A stretch of DNA of 64,000 nucleotides. Origin: Pycnopodia helianthoides. Taxonomy: Eukaryota > Echinodermata > Asteroidea > Forcipulatida > Asteriidae. This document shows, piece by piece, positions 11,801 through 25,200 of the stretch. The position numbers were made by a program, and so were the translations under genes. Position 1 is the stretch's first letter, and each line of letters begins with the position of its first letter. The stretch spans positions 7,854,614-7,918,613 of the forward strand of contig CM063254.1 of assembly GCA_032158295.1 (NCBI GenBank). The letters run 5' to 3'. The notes beneath the pieces were generated by a model, which was not told the origin of the DNA, searched no databases, and saw only the letters and a program-made list of their open reading frames with translations.

Positions 11801-14800
11801 AATTTTTTTCGCCGAGCAGTTGATAATGTGTCCCATCAAACCTTGGTGCGGTAAGAGTGTCCTGATGATGGCCTCGGAAGCAGATAACAGGGTGAGTTTT
11901 AACACCAATGGTAGACGAAAGCATTCACAGTGATACTTGAGAGGTTGAAGGTAGGGTCATAGATTGGTGATACACCACAAATTAATGGCCATAAATACTT
12001 ACTCGGTGAGAAGCACTGCAGCTGTGGATGGTATAAACTATTTTGAGAAAGGATTCCCATCGAAGTAATATGGTTTGGATAAAATTTTCACCCCCCCCAA
12101 AATTGAATCTGAGAAACGAATCATGCATGAATCGTTCCTCAGATTTCTGAGGGTTGGTGTCCGTTCACGGATACTGCAGCCAGAGATGCGGTTGTCACCT
12201 CGCTAAATGTGGATGGATTTGACGTTCTTAGGAGAAATACTGTGACAGTTTTTTGCTGTTTTCTCAGCAAGTAGACACTGTATTCAGCTGAAACTTTCAC
12301 ATGTGACTTTCATTGTATCTTTCTTTATAATATGCCTATAAATAAGCATTACGATGACAAAAAACAACCTTAAGCTGCATGCTTTCTTCTGACACGTACA
12401 TCATCGGCTCTGTGCTATTAGGTCCTTGATTTGAGACAACAGTGCAGATGAGCAAACTTCTATGCCCAACTTTCCATGTAACAAACGTTTATGTGTACAC
12501 AAACATTTGTTCCTAATTTTAGTTGATCTGACTTATGTTTTCAACCTCAAAGCTTCAACATGGTAAAGGAAACAAAACAACTGTGCAAATCATTGGAATG
12601 GTAATTTCAACATCTACAAAATAAATTAAAATTGTAACATTTGTAATTTGGGGCGGTTGGGTTGGCGCAGTGTAGCCTTCCTCTCGCCTTGGGGTTACCT
12701 CTAGGACCCCGCGGTTCGAATGTGGGCTTTCAGTACCTACTTGATTGCGTGGTGGGTTTTCCCTGGAATAATTCTCACACAACTAAAACTGAAACTTCAT
12801 TTCTTGTCTTCTCCCCCGTGGGGTTCTTGGCTATTATAGTGATTAAGTTCGCTTTTCTGAGGGTTGTTGGCTTCACAACCAGAATAAATATATGAAATGA
12901 AATGCATAAAAATAATCACATCGAAAAAAGTTATCTAAGGATTTCTAGGTACTGTAGAAAATCTTGTCACTTTCTGTGCTGCATTCAAGGAGTACGTACA
13001 CATGACTCGATGATCACTGAATGTGCACATGTGCTAAAGGGTTGAATAAATAGATACTTTTGTTTTTTTTCTCTCTTCAGCACTTCATAGCTCATCCCTG
13101 TGCCCAGAGTGTCATCGCCAAGACCTGGTTTGCTGGCTTGAGGGCCAGCAATCTCTTCATCATCCTAGGCATCTTATGTCCTCTCTTCATCTTCAGGTTA
13201 AAGTTCAACGTCCGGGGCGAGAAGAACCCCAGCAGACTCAAGAAACTGCAGCTGTTCTTCATGTCACCAGCCGCAAAATTCTGGACGTTTGTGGTGAGTG
13301 TAAATTTGTTGTCACCAAGAAAATGCCATAATCCAGTGCTTCAGAACAATTTTACTAGACGTTTTGTTGGCAAGATATTGTCTGCTAGACCTCGATGTAG
13401 TTAAATTCGGACCAATGGTAATAACTGCTTTGTACAACTTTTAAAAGAGAAAATACCATAAATTTTGGACTATAAGCCGCCCGGAATATAAGCCACAGCA
13501 CCAAAATATCACTGAAAATTTTTTCAGAGGTCGGCGTTTGCAATGTTCAAATGAATAAGGAACCAGGCCACTGAGTTGAGCACTCAATATTTGTTGTACG
13601 TTGTTGCAGAGTAGCACTGTACAAATTGATGTGCTGCATCATAGTACAGAACTGAAATGAGAACTCGCGATCATTTTGTATTTTGTCCCCAATTATTTAT
13701 AAAATGTTGGTACACATATTGAGGTCGGAAAACTTTGCCGTTTTAATATTATTCAAAATTGCCAAAGCTTACTTTACGTGTCGGTGTTTAAACTGCCCAG
13801 AATATAAGCCGCTGAGCACCTTGAAGGTCTTAAAAGAAATTCATAAGCTTTGCATTATGGTCCATAAATTACAGTAGTTGCTTAGTTCCAAAAAGCTGTT
13901 TACCGGCTGGCAAAAAAGTTTGTGCTTCCTATTGCAAAAAATGTACATAAGCAATAGTGATGTATGTCGAGGATGGTGTCGTGGCCGAGCGTATTAGAGC
14001 ACCGGACTCATGCTCTGGTGTTTCTGTTCAGCCGAGTGTGGGTTCGAGTCCCGATCATGACACTTGCGTCCTTATAAGCAAGCCACTTAACCATTATTGC
14101 TGCGTCCTTCGGATGGGACATAAAGCCATAGATCCTGTGTGTTGTGTAATGCACGTAAAAGAACCCAGTGCACTATCAAAAAGAGAAGGGGTTTGCCCTG
14201 GTGTTCCTGGTTTGGTTGGCAGCATATTGCACCACAGCACCTTGTAAACCATTACATGTAAAGAAATATGTCCAATACTTCAAAACGTATGTAGCAGCTC
14301 CACAACCTTGCAGGAAAATACTGAATGTTGAAGCGCCTGAGCGTCACTGAGTGTCAGATATGAGCGCTATATAGGCCACTAGTATTTTTTTCTACAGGAC
14401 TAAAAAACCACTGATTATATCCTGTTATGTAAGACAATGCGTCACACCAGTGCGTTTCTGCTGTTCGCCCAAAGTATTCACTACTTCTGGCTCCGAAGCT
14501 GGCACACAATTTGTGTGTATTAAAAAATCACCCATCGCATTGTTAAAAAGCATTTCATATCTCACCTCTGGTTGTTTTGTTGTTTCAAACAGTACTCTAT
14601 GGTTCTTCTTCAGGAGAATGTCAGAACTAATACCTCACCTCTGGTTCATCTCAGAACAACCACTTCTTTCAAGAAGAGATTCCTACAAGGTTCCCTCCGG
14701 CAAACTAGTTCAGTCTCACTTTCAACACCAAGCAATGCTTCAGATCTGACTTTAATGTTCTCTTGCTTTTTAACATTGCAGCTATCCTATATAGCGTTTC

Positions 14801-15932
14801 TACTACTGTACAGCTACGTGATGTTAGAAACCTTCGGTCCACAGCCGTCCGTACCAGAGATGGTACTGTTCGGATGGATTGTCACGATGATCATTGAAGA
14901 ACTTCGGCAGGTAAACATTTCAAAGTCTGAATCACTTTAAAAAGACTCTTGACTTGCACACCCCGAACAAAGATATTGACAAAATAAGGAAACCGCCAAC
15001 ATTAGGGCTAGAAAGCTCAGTTGGTAAAGTGCCGGCACGTTAATCCGGAGGTTGCAGGTTCAAATCCCGCTCTAGGATTTTTTTTTGTATTCTTAAATAT
15101 TTACCCAGTCAATTTCCCTTGTGGCTTATTACTTCATTTCAAAATTTCTGATTCAATTTGCTTTTGTGTTCCAGTCTTTGATACCTGACAGTAACCAAAC
15201 CATGAAGCAACGCTTTCGAGAGTGGCACTCCAGCGAATGGAACATGATGGACCTGATCACATCGCTCAACGGACTGGCAGCGTTCACCCTTCACTGGTTC
15301 CCAGCAGCCTACAAATGGTCGCAGGCCTTCTATGCCATCAACTGTTTCTTGTACTACGCTAGAGTCTTGAGACTGTTCGCCGTCAGTGAGAAGCTCGGCC
15401 CCATAATGGTCATGATCAGAAAGATGGTAAGACATCAAACTGTAACACTAGGCTCAAAAACATAAAGCCAAGAAAATGGACAGGCTCAAAAACATAATGC
15501 CACGAAAATGGGCACTTAAGCCGTGTCCAAACTGGCGGATACATCTACGGGTATGGCTAGACTTCCACGTCATCATGTGTTGAAGTGTAGGATGATAATT
15601 AGCAACACCCTTAGCAACAGTCATAGCCATAGCCATAGCCATATTTTCCATTTTTCCACAGTGGAAACCATGCACCAGCCGTTGCTGCGCAAATAACAGT
15701 AGTCTTCACTAAAACTTCTTGACTGTCTTTTCAGAACAACTGAGTTAAAGATTAAGAAAAACACCCACATGAAGCCGGTCACTGTGTTTCTGGGTTATGA
15801 GGCACTGTATATAAATAGTGAATCAGGTGGGATCAGTGTTTTTTTCTCCCTGCCTTTCACCTCGGTGCGGTCTCCCTGTTTTAGATAGATAGATAGATAG
15901 ATAGATATATAGATAGACAGATAAATAGATAG

Positions 15933-15963
<31 letters not shown>

Positions 15964-15978
15964 GATAGATAGATAGAC

Positions 15979-16074
<96 letters not shown>

Positions 16075-16235
16075 TTCACTAACCTTTCCTGATTTTACTT
16101 TTTGTGGTTTAATGTTTTTGTTTTTTCTTGTTGTAAAGCGCCTGGGAGCATTGTAAAATGGATTTGGCGCTATATAAATGTGTTTTATTATTATTATTAT
16201 TATTATTATAGATAGATAGATAGATAGATAGATAT

Positions 16236-16290
<55 letters not shown>

Positions 16291-19200
16291 CGTTTATTCA
16301 ATGTTGCAAATAGTGTATAATACATAGTAATATGGTCAAAATTACTGCAAATATAAAAAAAACATTAAAAGGTGAAACTTTAAACAAAATGTAACATCTA
16401 GGTCCGGGGCACAGCTTTTGGTCCCCAGCCTATGAAAGGACAGACAAAAAAAAAACCAGACAGACATTAAAATACAGGACAAAACTAACAGGTGTAAGAC
16501 AGAAAATAAAGCCGTTACTATTTCCACATACAAAAATTACATCAGTATCTTAGTATTCATTTAGAAAACGAGTTTTAAGTTTTTTGGTAAAAGTTGAGAG
16601 AGTACGCAATGATTTAAAAGAGTCATCCAGACTATTCCAAAATAGAGTGCCACGCTGGAGAACACCATTTTTAGACAACGTGGTTCTACGAAAGTTAACA
16701 TAAAAAATGTTCACAGCAGTGCTGCGGGTATAATAGGAATGGATGTTTGAGGTTAGTATAAAACTGGAGTTGAAACAAGCAGGTAAAAGATTGTTCATAT
16801 ATTTATAAATACATTTTCCTAAGTTAAGATGATAAAGAACATTTTGAAAATTTATCGTCAGTTTCCCCGTGTGGTTTACTACTTTATGTCTTCTGGTCTG
16901 ATTTGCAACCCCCGAACAACGGTATTGACCAAAATAGGGAGACCGCCAACATAGTGCTAGATTTATTCAATAATCTACCTATCTACCTATCTACCTATAG
17001 TCAGTTTCCCCATGTGGCTGATTATTTAATTTAATTTATTTTATTTATTTATTTAAACCATATTTAACGAGGGTGACCCATCCAGCACAGCTGATCATTT
17101 GGGACCCTCACATAATAATAGAAACAGAAAGAGAACATCAAAGAAAAAAATACAAACAAAGGACAAATGGACGAAATAGAACATCCAAACAGCTAAAAGA
17201 AAAGAAAATACAATGTGAAAATAAATAGCAAAAGCAAAAACAGAAAAATAAAACCAGTGACATTTCACCTGTTCACAAAACTGTCCAAGTTGTCACAGAT
17301 TATCAGCGCGTGGAAGTCCAGGCACCGGATTCTAATTCTGGTGGGTATTTGGCACCATCTGTGTCCCTAAAACCATTTTCTGAAACCACGGCCTAGGATT
17401 GGGCTTCGGTTTGGGCTCTGTCCACCTGTTTAAAAACCCAATTGAAAGTCCACATTTTCCAAATAACTGTGGCGCATATGCCCGATCAGTGTAGTACACC
17501 GGACCCAAGCTCTGGTGTTGTCAGCAGCAGAGTGTGGGTAGAATCCCGGTAAAGACACCTGTGCCCTTGATTAAGACACTTAACCATAATTGACTCGTAA
17601 AAAGTTGGGAAGGTATTTTGTAAGTGCATTCTGCTCTACCAGCCAGTTGATTTGACAGGTGATTTTGGTCGACAGCCCAAATCAGCCCAAATCAGTTAGG
17701 TGTAGCGCTCACCTTGAAGTGGCCTTGTAAGTTAGGTGATATCTCATATGAAAACAATAAAAAAAACCACCAAAAACTGACGGAGCCCAAGACCAAGCCC
17801 AAGTCCAAACTGTGGTTTTTAAAAGGGTCTTGTGTTTTTTGTCCGTGATGCAATAGTTACATCAGTTCAATTTTCCTTTTTTGTGGTCTTCTTCGATTGC
17901 AGGTATTTGAGATGATCTCATTCCTGTGTATCTTGTTTGTGTTTCTGATGGGATACAGCGTGGCCAGTAACGTCTTGATCTACCCCCATGTAGGTTTCAG
18001 CATGGATTCCATCAAGAATATCTTCTACATGCCTTACTTCCAGATCTACGGCAACCTCTTCCTGGAGGTGCTCATCAGCGATGGTAGAGATTTCTCTTTT
18101 CTTTTGTTTTGTCTCTAATTCTTTCTTCCTGTTTTTCTTTTTTTCCATTCAAATTTGTGTTATTTTGTTTTGTACCATGATAGACTGTGCGAGTCTCGCC
18201 CGTATCGAAAAACAAGAAAACAACTCAAACAAAGACTATGTTTTGCCAAGAAATCAAATCTTCTTTTTAAATTCTATTTATACACAATTCTTGAAAACAA
18301 AGGTACACATAGCAATTTGTTGTTAATACAATGTCAATATTCACCCTTGATAAGTATGGTTTTAAATAAAATAAAAACAAATTTTGTTTTTCAGACAAAA
18401 CGTCGTTATCATTTTCATAACAACAAAGGTGTGTGGTGCATGTCATTTTGCTCTTGCATTGAAGAGGGAAAACCAAAATATGATGTCATACATGTTTAGT
18501 CCATATCATATATACATGTACATTACAACCATTACCTTCATTAATATTTTGTGACCTGGGGCCAACATTTTATAGTGTCCACCCGATAGTCCGAAGGTCC
18601 GTTAGTTCGAAGGTACCAATTTCCCATAATAGGGGGTTCATTAGTCCGAAAATGAAATAGGGTTCGTTAATCCGAACATTTGATGCGATAGTCCGAAGGT
18701 TCATTAGTCCGAAGGTTCATTGATCCGTAGGTTCACTGGTCCGAAGGCTCGGTAGTCCGTATCGACGATAAGGTCCGATAGTCCGAATCGACGATCGAAC
18801 CTTATTTTCAATTCGGACTATCGGACCTTATTGTCAATTCGGACTATCAAACCTTCGGACTATCGAACCTTCGGACAAACGAACCCGGACAACGAACCTT
18901 CGGACAATCGAACCTTCGGACTATCGAGCTGTAAACCCAATTTTATAGGGCTGCATTAACGGTAAGAAAATTTTCATGCTAACTATAGCAGAAAAATGTG
19001 CTGAAAGGCAGGATATACTTTTGTTAGTTGACAAAGACTAGTATCCTCACTTGGTGTGTCCCAACATAGCCTATGCATAAAATAACAAACCTGTAAAAAT
19101 TAGGGCTCAATTGTCATCAAAGTTGCAGAAAAAATGAAAGAAATTGTTTCAAATGCTGAGAAGGCTTCATTCAGATTCAAATATTTTGTGGATGTATCCT

Positions 19201-22200
19201 CTTTGTCAAAATATGCTACTGTAAATTAGGCTCAATTGTCTCAACAGAAATATGAATAGTGTTGTTTTAATGCGAGAAAGGCTTCATTCAGATTCAAATA
19301 TTTTGATGAGAATATACCTCTTTCTCAAAAACTACATTGTAACTTCAGAGGAAGTTGTTCTCATAACGTTAATTTAAACTATCAGGATCCTTCTCTTACT
19401 ACGGTAAGTAAGTTTTTAAAGTATCACTTTATGGAGGTCATAGATTGGTATACTCAAAACAAATTAATGTCAATAAAAACTTACCTGGTGATGAGGAGCA
19501 CTGCAGCTGTTGATAGTATAAACCATTATGAGAAAGGATTCCCTTTAAAGTAATATGGTTTGGATAATTTTGCACCCAAAAACATTTAAATCGGAGAAGT
19601 GATTCTTGCATATATCAGTTCTCAGTTGGTGACCTCACTAAACGTGGATGGATTTGACGTTCTTGTTAAAAATGCAACAGCTTTTTTGCTGTTTTTTTCT
19701 CAGCAAAGACACTGTATTCAGCTGAAACGTTCAGATGTGACTTTTATTGTATCTTTCTTGATAATTATGCCTGTAAATCAGTATTACATTAACAAACCAA
19801 TCTATGACCCTGCCTTTGGGGATATTTTTGGTAATTAACTAACAAATATGAGAAAATAGAATCTGTTCATGTTGCTTATAATTACTGCTTATCACCCAAA
19901 AGGACCTATATAGTTAAAATGCAAAAAATAGTTATAGTGGCCTGACATTTTGACTCAAGCAGGAGACTCTATTTCATGCATATGTTGGGACACACCAAGT
20001 GAGGATACTGGTCTAAGTGACAATTACCCAATCTTTATGCGTAAGCGTGTTTCACAAGTTAGCAAGAAAATTAGGCAGCCAATCTTGTGGTTCACCATGG
20101 ATTCGCATTGTTAAGTCTTTCTCTTGCTTACTGTAAAGAATTCCTTAATCATTTCGTTTTCATCTCATGTTTTCATACTTTGCTTTGGATCATTCAGGCG
20201 ATCCGCCCCAAGACTGTGATCCGTCACAAACCAACTGTATCCAGCACCACGTCCTCCTTCCCATCATGCTTGCTGCTTACCTGTTGCTAGGCAACGTCCT
20301 GCTTCTAAACCTGCTCATTGCTATATTTAGGTATGATGTCATCCCGTGTTGAAGAAAACCCTTAGACCCTTGTTAGACTGACTGCTGAGTTTTGCCCAGT
20401 GGATGCAACATGTGATGCCCTTATAATGGTGGAAGTAATAATGCTACCTCGTTGGTTGAACCAGTAGACATACCAGATTCATATTGACCAATGAGATGGC
20501 ATACACGAAATTGGTAAATGGCTGTGCATACATCCACTGGCGAAGTCTTGGGTAAATAAAGCACCTGGCATTCTCCTGGTTTTGTGTTTTTATGTTGACC
20601 AAACTTTCTAAGGAATTCGCCGTCAAACTAACCACGACAGTGTTGATGTTTCTGAAGACGTTATTTGGCATTTCGTGACTGAGCAGTCTAGCGCATCGGA
20701 CTCAAGACCTGATGGTCTAGTCATCGGAGTGTGGGTTCGAATCCCAGTTATGACACTTGTAATTGTGTCCTTAAGCAAGATGTTCGACCATAAATTGCTT
20801 CTCTAAACCCAGGTGTCTAATCGGTATGATGTTGGATTAACCCTTAAGCGCTGATGATAATAAGCGGCTTAAGGTTGTATGCTCCCCAGGAAGTTGAGAG
20901 AGTTTGTGGATTGAATTAAAGGTATTATGCAGGTTATAGAGCCGACAAAATAGTCGCATACAGTGGTCATGTTTTGTGTGATCAACCATATACATGAAAT
21001 ATCAAACCACTGCACCGTTTTCTGCATGTAAACACATTGTCCTTAACTTTGGCTGCAACAACCAAAATCAGCTTCTGCGTTTTTTAGGTTCTCAGATACG
21101 AAAGAGTGGTTCTAGTGTGAACTTCATAATCATACTGCCAGCGTGTTAATCCGGAGGTCGATGGTTCAAATCCCACTCTAGTCAATTGTTCTTTGTTCAA
21201 CCCCAAATTAATAAAACTTCATAATCAGTAAGCTTTCAGACTAAAATTAAACAACAATGTTTTTATCCCTACAAATCCTGTATAATACCGTTGAGTGTAC
21301 CTGATAAACATGGATAATGTTGTTAAGCCCCTTCATCTAGTAAATAGGATAAATGCGCTGTATAAGCACCCAGTATTGTCTTCTAAAATTGCTGTGACTG
21401 TATTCTCATGGAATGATATAGCTCCGTCTACGATGAGGTGCAGATGAACTCTCTGGACGTCTGGAAGTTTGAGCTGTACTTCCTGGTGGTAGAGTTTGAA
21501 GATCGGCCAACTCTGCCCATGCCTTTCACCATATTCGAACACGCCTTCTACACGCTCAGGTGGGCGTGGAGAAAAGTGTGTGCCAATGTCTGCAAGAGAA
21601 GTATCGACAATGGTAAGGGAGGTTTTTGTTTAAAAAATCAAACAAAACAATTACCTATTTCACCCCTGTTTTATATATTTACAATTTTAAATGTTTACTT
21701 TTTGTCATCTGCATGTCAGAATGGTCAGTTTAGCCAACCATACTTGAATTATTGTAAATAGTCAGCACCAATGCAACAACTTCAAAAATGTGCACAGACG
21801 AGCGTCACTACCATTAGACCGCCCTCTCCCTCGTGGTTGCTTTGAATATTATGGGCATGCATGCATACAATGGAGAGGCCAATTTTCATTTAATTTTGTA
21901 AAATAATGTCGTCCAAGGATAAAAATAACAGTTCTAGACCAAGCAGTCTTGGAATTCCGGACATCATTTTGTAAATTTTGTTTTGTTTTACAATGGCACA
22001 GGACCTTTTACCCTGGACTCTGTCTCGTTGTATACAATGGAGGAGTCCTGGGATACATGTAGCCATGAAATAATTTTATACACATATTTGCAAGTTGGGA
22101 AGGTAGTGCGTTCTGCTCTACCAGCCAGCTAGGCTCCTTGTGGATGATACCCATGCCTACATCCTTACGAACTGTGAAGGGGTACTCCTGTTCAGTGTTG

Positions 22201-25200
22201 TGGGTCTCGAGACCACTTTTTGCTGGTCTCGGTCTCGGTCTCGGTCTCGGACCTCCAGGTCTCGGACCTCCAGGTCTCGGTCTCGGTCTCGGTCTCGGAC
22301 TCCCAGGTCTCGACTACAACACTGCTCCTGTTTCAGCCCCAGGAGTAGGTGGCAACGTGCCCCTGGTGACAGCCCAAATCAGTTAAGTGTAGCCCTCACC
22401 TTGAAGTGGCCGTCAGGCCATGTGAGTTAGGCAATATTTTATTTAAATCAGACATACTTCATCCTTCTTAAATATCTAGTTCTAAACCTCAGCAAGAAGA
22501 TGACAAACGCACTGAGAAGCTTTGAGAAAGACTGCGCCGCCAACTACCGAAGGCAGAAAACAGACAAGAAGAGCGTCGAGATACCGGAGCGGCTCAGTCA
22601 ACTTGAGATTAGGTACAAAGTTCATTCAAGCACCAATAAATGTTAACCACTTCACGTCAGGGCTCAATTTCATCCGCTTAACAATTTTCTGCTCAGCAAA
22701 AGTGATACAAGTGGAATGGTATTTTGGCTTGTTATTATTGTGAGCATAATTTTAATGTGATCAGCTGCTTTTTTGTGCTTAAACAGCTCTATGAAATCGG
22801 GCCCAGATCACGGTTACTGTGTCCCCCTCAAAATAGTCCATGTGTAAAATGCTTGATCCAAGCATTGTTTGTAGCTTTCTCTATGCTGAAACTATCGCGG
22901 ATGATACACATGAACCCAATGGCGCCAAGGTACAATGTTATTTGGATGAAGCCTCTTCTATGTGAAGTACATTTTTATTACAAAAAAACAAGATGCAATT
23001 TGTTGGCACTGATATAAGAGATAACAATACCATAGGTCTGTAGCCAGCCTCTGTCTTTTCTACAGATATTTTCATGGTAAATGTGCCTCTAGTGTGTCCG
23101 ACCTGGTTCCTCCTATCAGATGTTTGAGCGTGAAACCAGGCTTTCTGCTTGTTCTCACGCATACACTCTCGCTTTGCTGAGATGTAGAACATAGAGCCAC
23201 TCCATCAGCATGTTTCCCTCCATCCTACAATCTAGACGGTTTTAAGAGGAATATAAATTCCTTTCCTCAGCTCTCCAGAGTTATTTTCATCTTAAATGTT
23301 TTCTTCTTGGAGCCTCATAACAAGAGTGACTTTTAGCCTTGTTTGGGGCGAACTTGCATAGATGAAGTAAAAAAGGAGAGCAAAAAAAAGGATTATGTTT
23401 TGACATGTCTTCCAGCTTGAAGGAGTTAGACAAGCAAATGAAGAAATCGAACGACCAGCTTCAAGTGAAACTCCAACAGATTCCGTATGATCTTAAAGGC
23501 GTCTTTCTTGAGTGCTTGCCGCCGTCTAAAGTTGCTCCATCATCTCTACGCTCCAGCCTCACAATGATTGGTATGTTTCTTAGAATCCCTTTCAAGAATT
23601 CATCAGTGACACCACGAAGTAGCACTCTTGTATCTACTAGTAAAACAGAGAAATCAAAAGAAAACGGCGTCTAAAGTTTGAACACCTTTTATTAGAACAC
23701 CACTTTTCTTCAAATGTCAGAGTGTTTGCAATCAGTTTTCTTTTTTGTGGACACTTGATGCTATGAACTTGATCAATTTTCTGGTTTTGATACTTTTACA
23801 TACTAGATTAAGGAGCGGTAAAAGAAATAGGCGTTAGTTCGTGAAATCCCCCAAAATGCAAACCGGTCAATTTTTGTTTTCAGGAAATAGCACATGCCAA
23901 TCACAACACTACATCTGTGTGACTTTGTGAAAATCGAGAATTGTGGGCGCAGCCCCACACTAGACTAATTCTACTTCAAGAAAACCGTTTATTGAAAAAC
24001 TCATTTGAGCAAAGTGTGAACCATGCATTACAACTTGATAAATGAAACATTGGTGCTACTTTGTGAAAAGGAAATGGTTACTTTCATGTAAAGGTTGCAG
24101 TGGGCAACTAGCGTAATTCAAAAAGTGAAAGCTCTAGGAGCTTTGTAGTTTCAAAAATGTTAGGCCTTGATGAATATTGTATTGATATGTAAAAAAACAA
24201 ATTAACATGTGGAGTGCTGCTTCATGGTGTTGCTGACAGTTTGTGTTACAGCACCATGTCAAAATAGTGTTCAAAAAACTTAGCAGCAGCCACTCGTTAA
24301 ATTTTTACGAATAAAGGATCCATGACTTTAAGAAACTGTTGATCGGAAATGTGAAGTTAAAGCACCCTCTGTATGCCGTTTTCAAAAACATTTTCAATTG
24401 AATGTGAACAAATTTCTTGGTAAAGACAATCCGAATTTCCCCATAGTGGGATAAAACATTATGAAAATTGTGTGTAACAAGTCGCCACTCGTACTACGAA
24501 CAGACCTGCAACAACAAAAATGTCTTTGGAGAAAATTGTGATTGAAGTTGCACTATTTTTTCAAACTGCTGTTTCGGAGTCTGCTTACTATTTTTATTTT
24601 ATTTTTTTAAGACAAAAATAAAGCTGACTACTTTATTTCTACAGAACTGTCAATGTGTTATCATTCCTGCAACAATTTTAATTAGTAATTCATTTATAAA
24701 CAAATACATCACTTTGTGAAAATGAAAAAACAACTTTTGCCCGCAGAGTGCTGTGTACAAACCAATGCATATTGTGAGACCTATCGCGATAAGTCACTTT
24801 GTGAAAATGCACTTGTCACACATGCGCACCTGAACTGCGCTGTAGCATTTTGTATATTATTGGTAAAGTGACGTATCGAGATAGGTCACTTCTTGGAAAT
24901 ACAAAATGGCAAATCTAGTGAAACGTTAATAATACTGATTAATGTAATTACGAAACCATAATGTTGCACGTATTAGGTACTGAAACTTGCTGAAAATTTT
25001 AACAGTAATGAGAATATTAATAATTTGTACAAAAACCAATTTGTAAATTTTTGTGATTTTGGACAGATAAATCACTTTATGGTACGAGCGACAACATTTA
25101 ATCATATTTAGGTATTGATAATCATTGCTTCTTTCTCTCTAGCTGAGACCAGCAGGAAAACCAAGTTGAATGAAACATCAGATGAGGATTATTCAGGTGC

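Noticed and set aside
15795..16079. Open frame of Tyr-Leu-Ser-Ile repeats on the minus strand
   Set aside because: Translation of the GATA microsatellite.
22138..22430. Arg-Ser or Gly-Leu repeat frames, like an SR protein
   Set aside because: They are translations of the GGTCTC array inside the hAT-like element.
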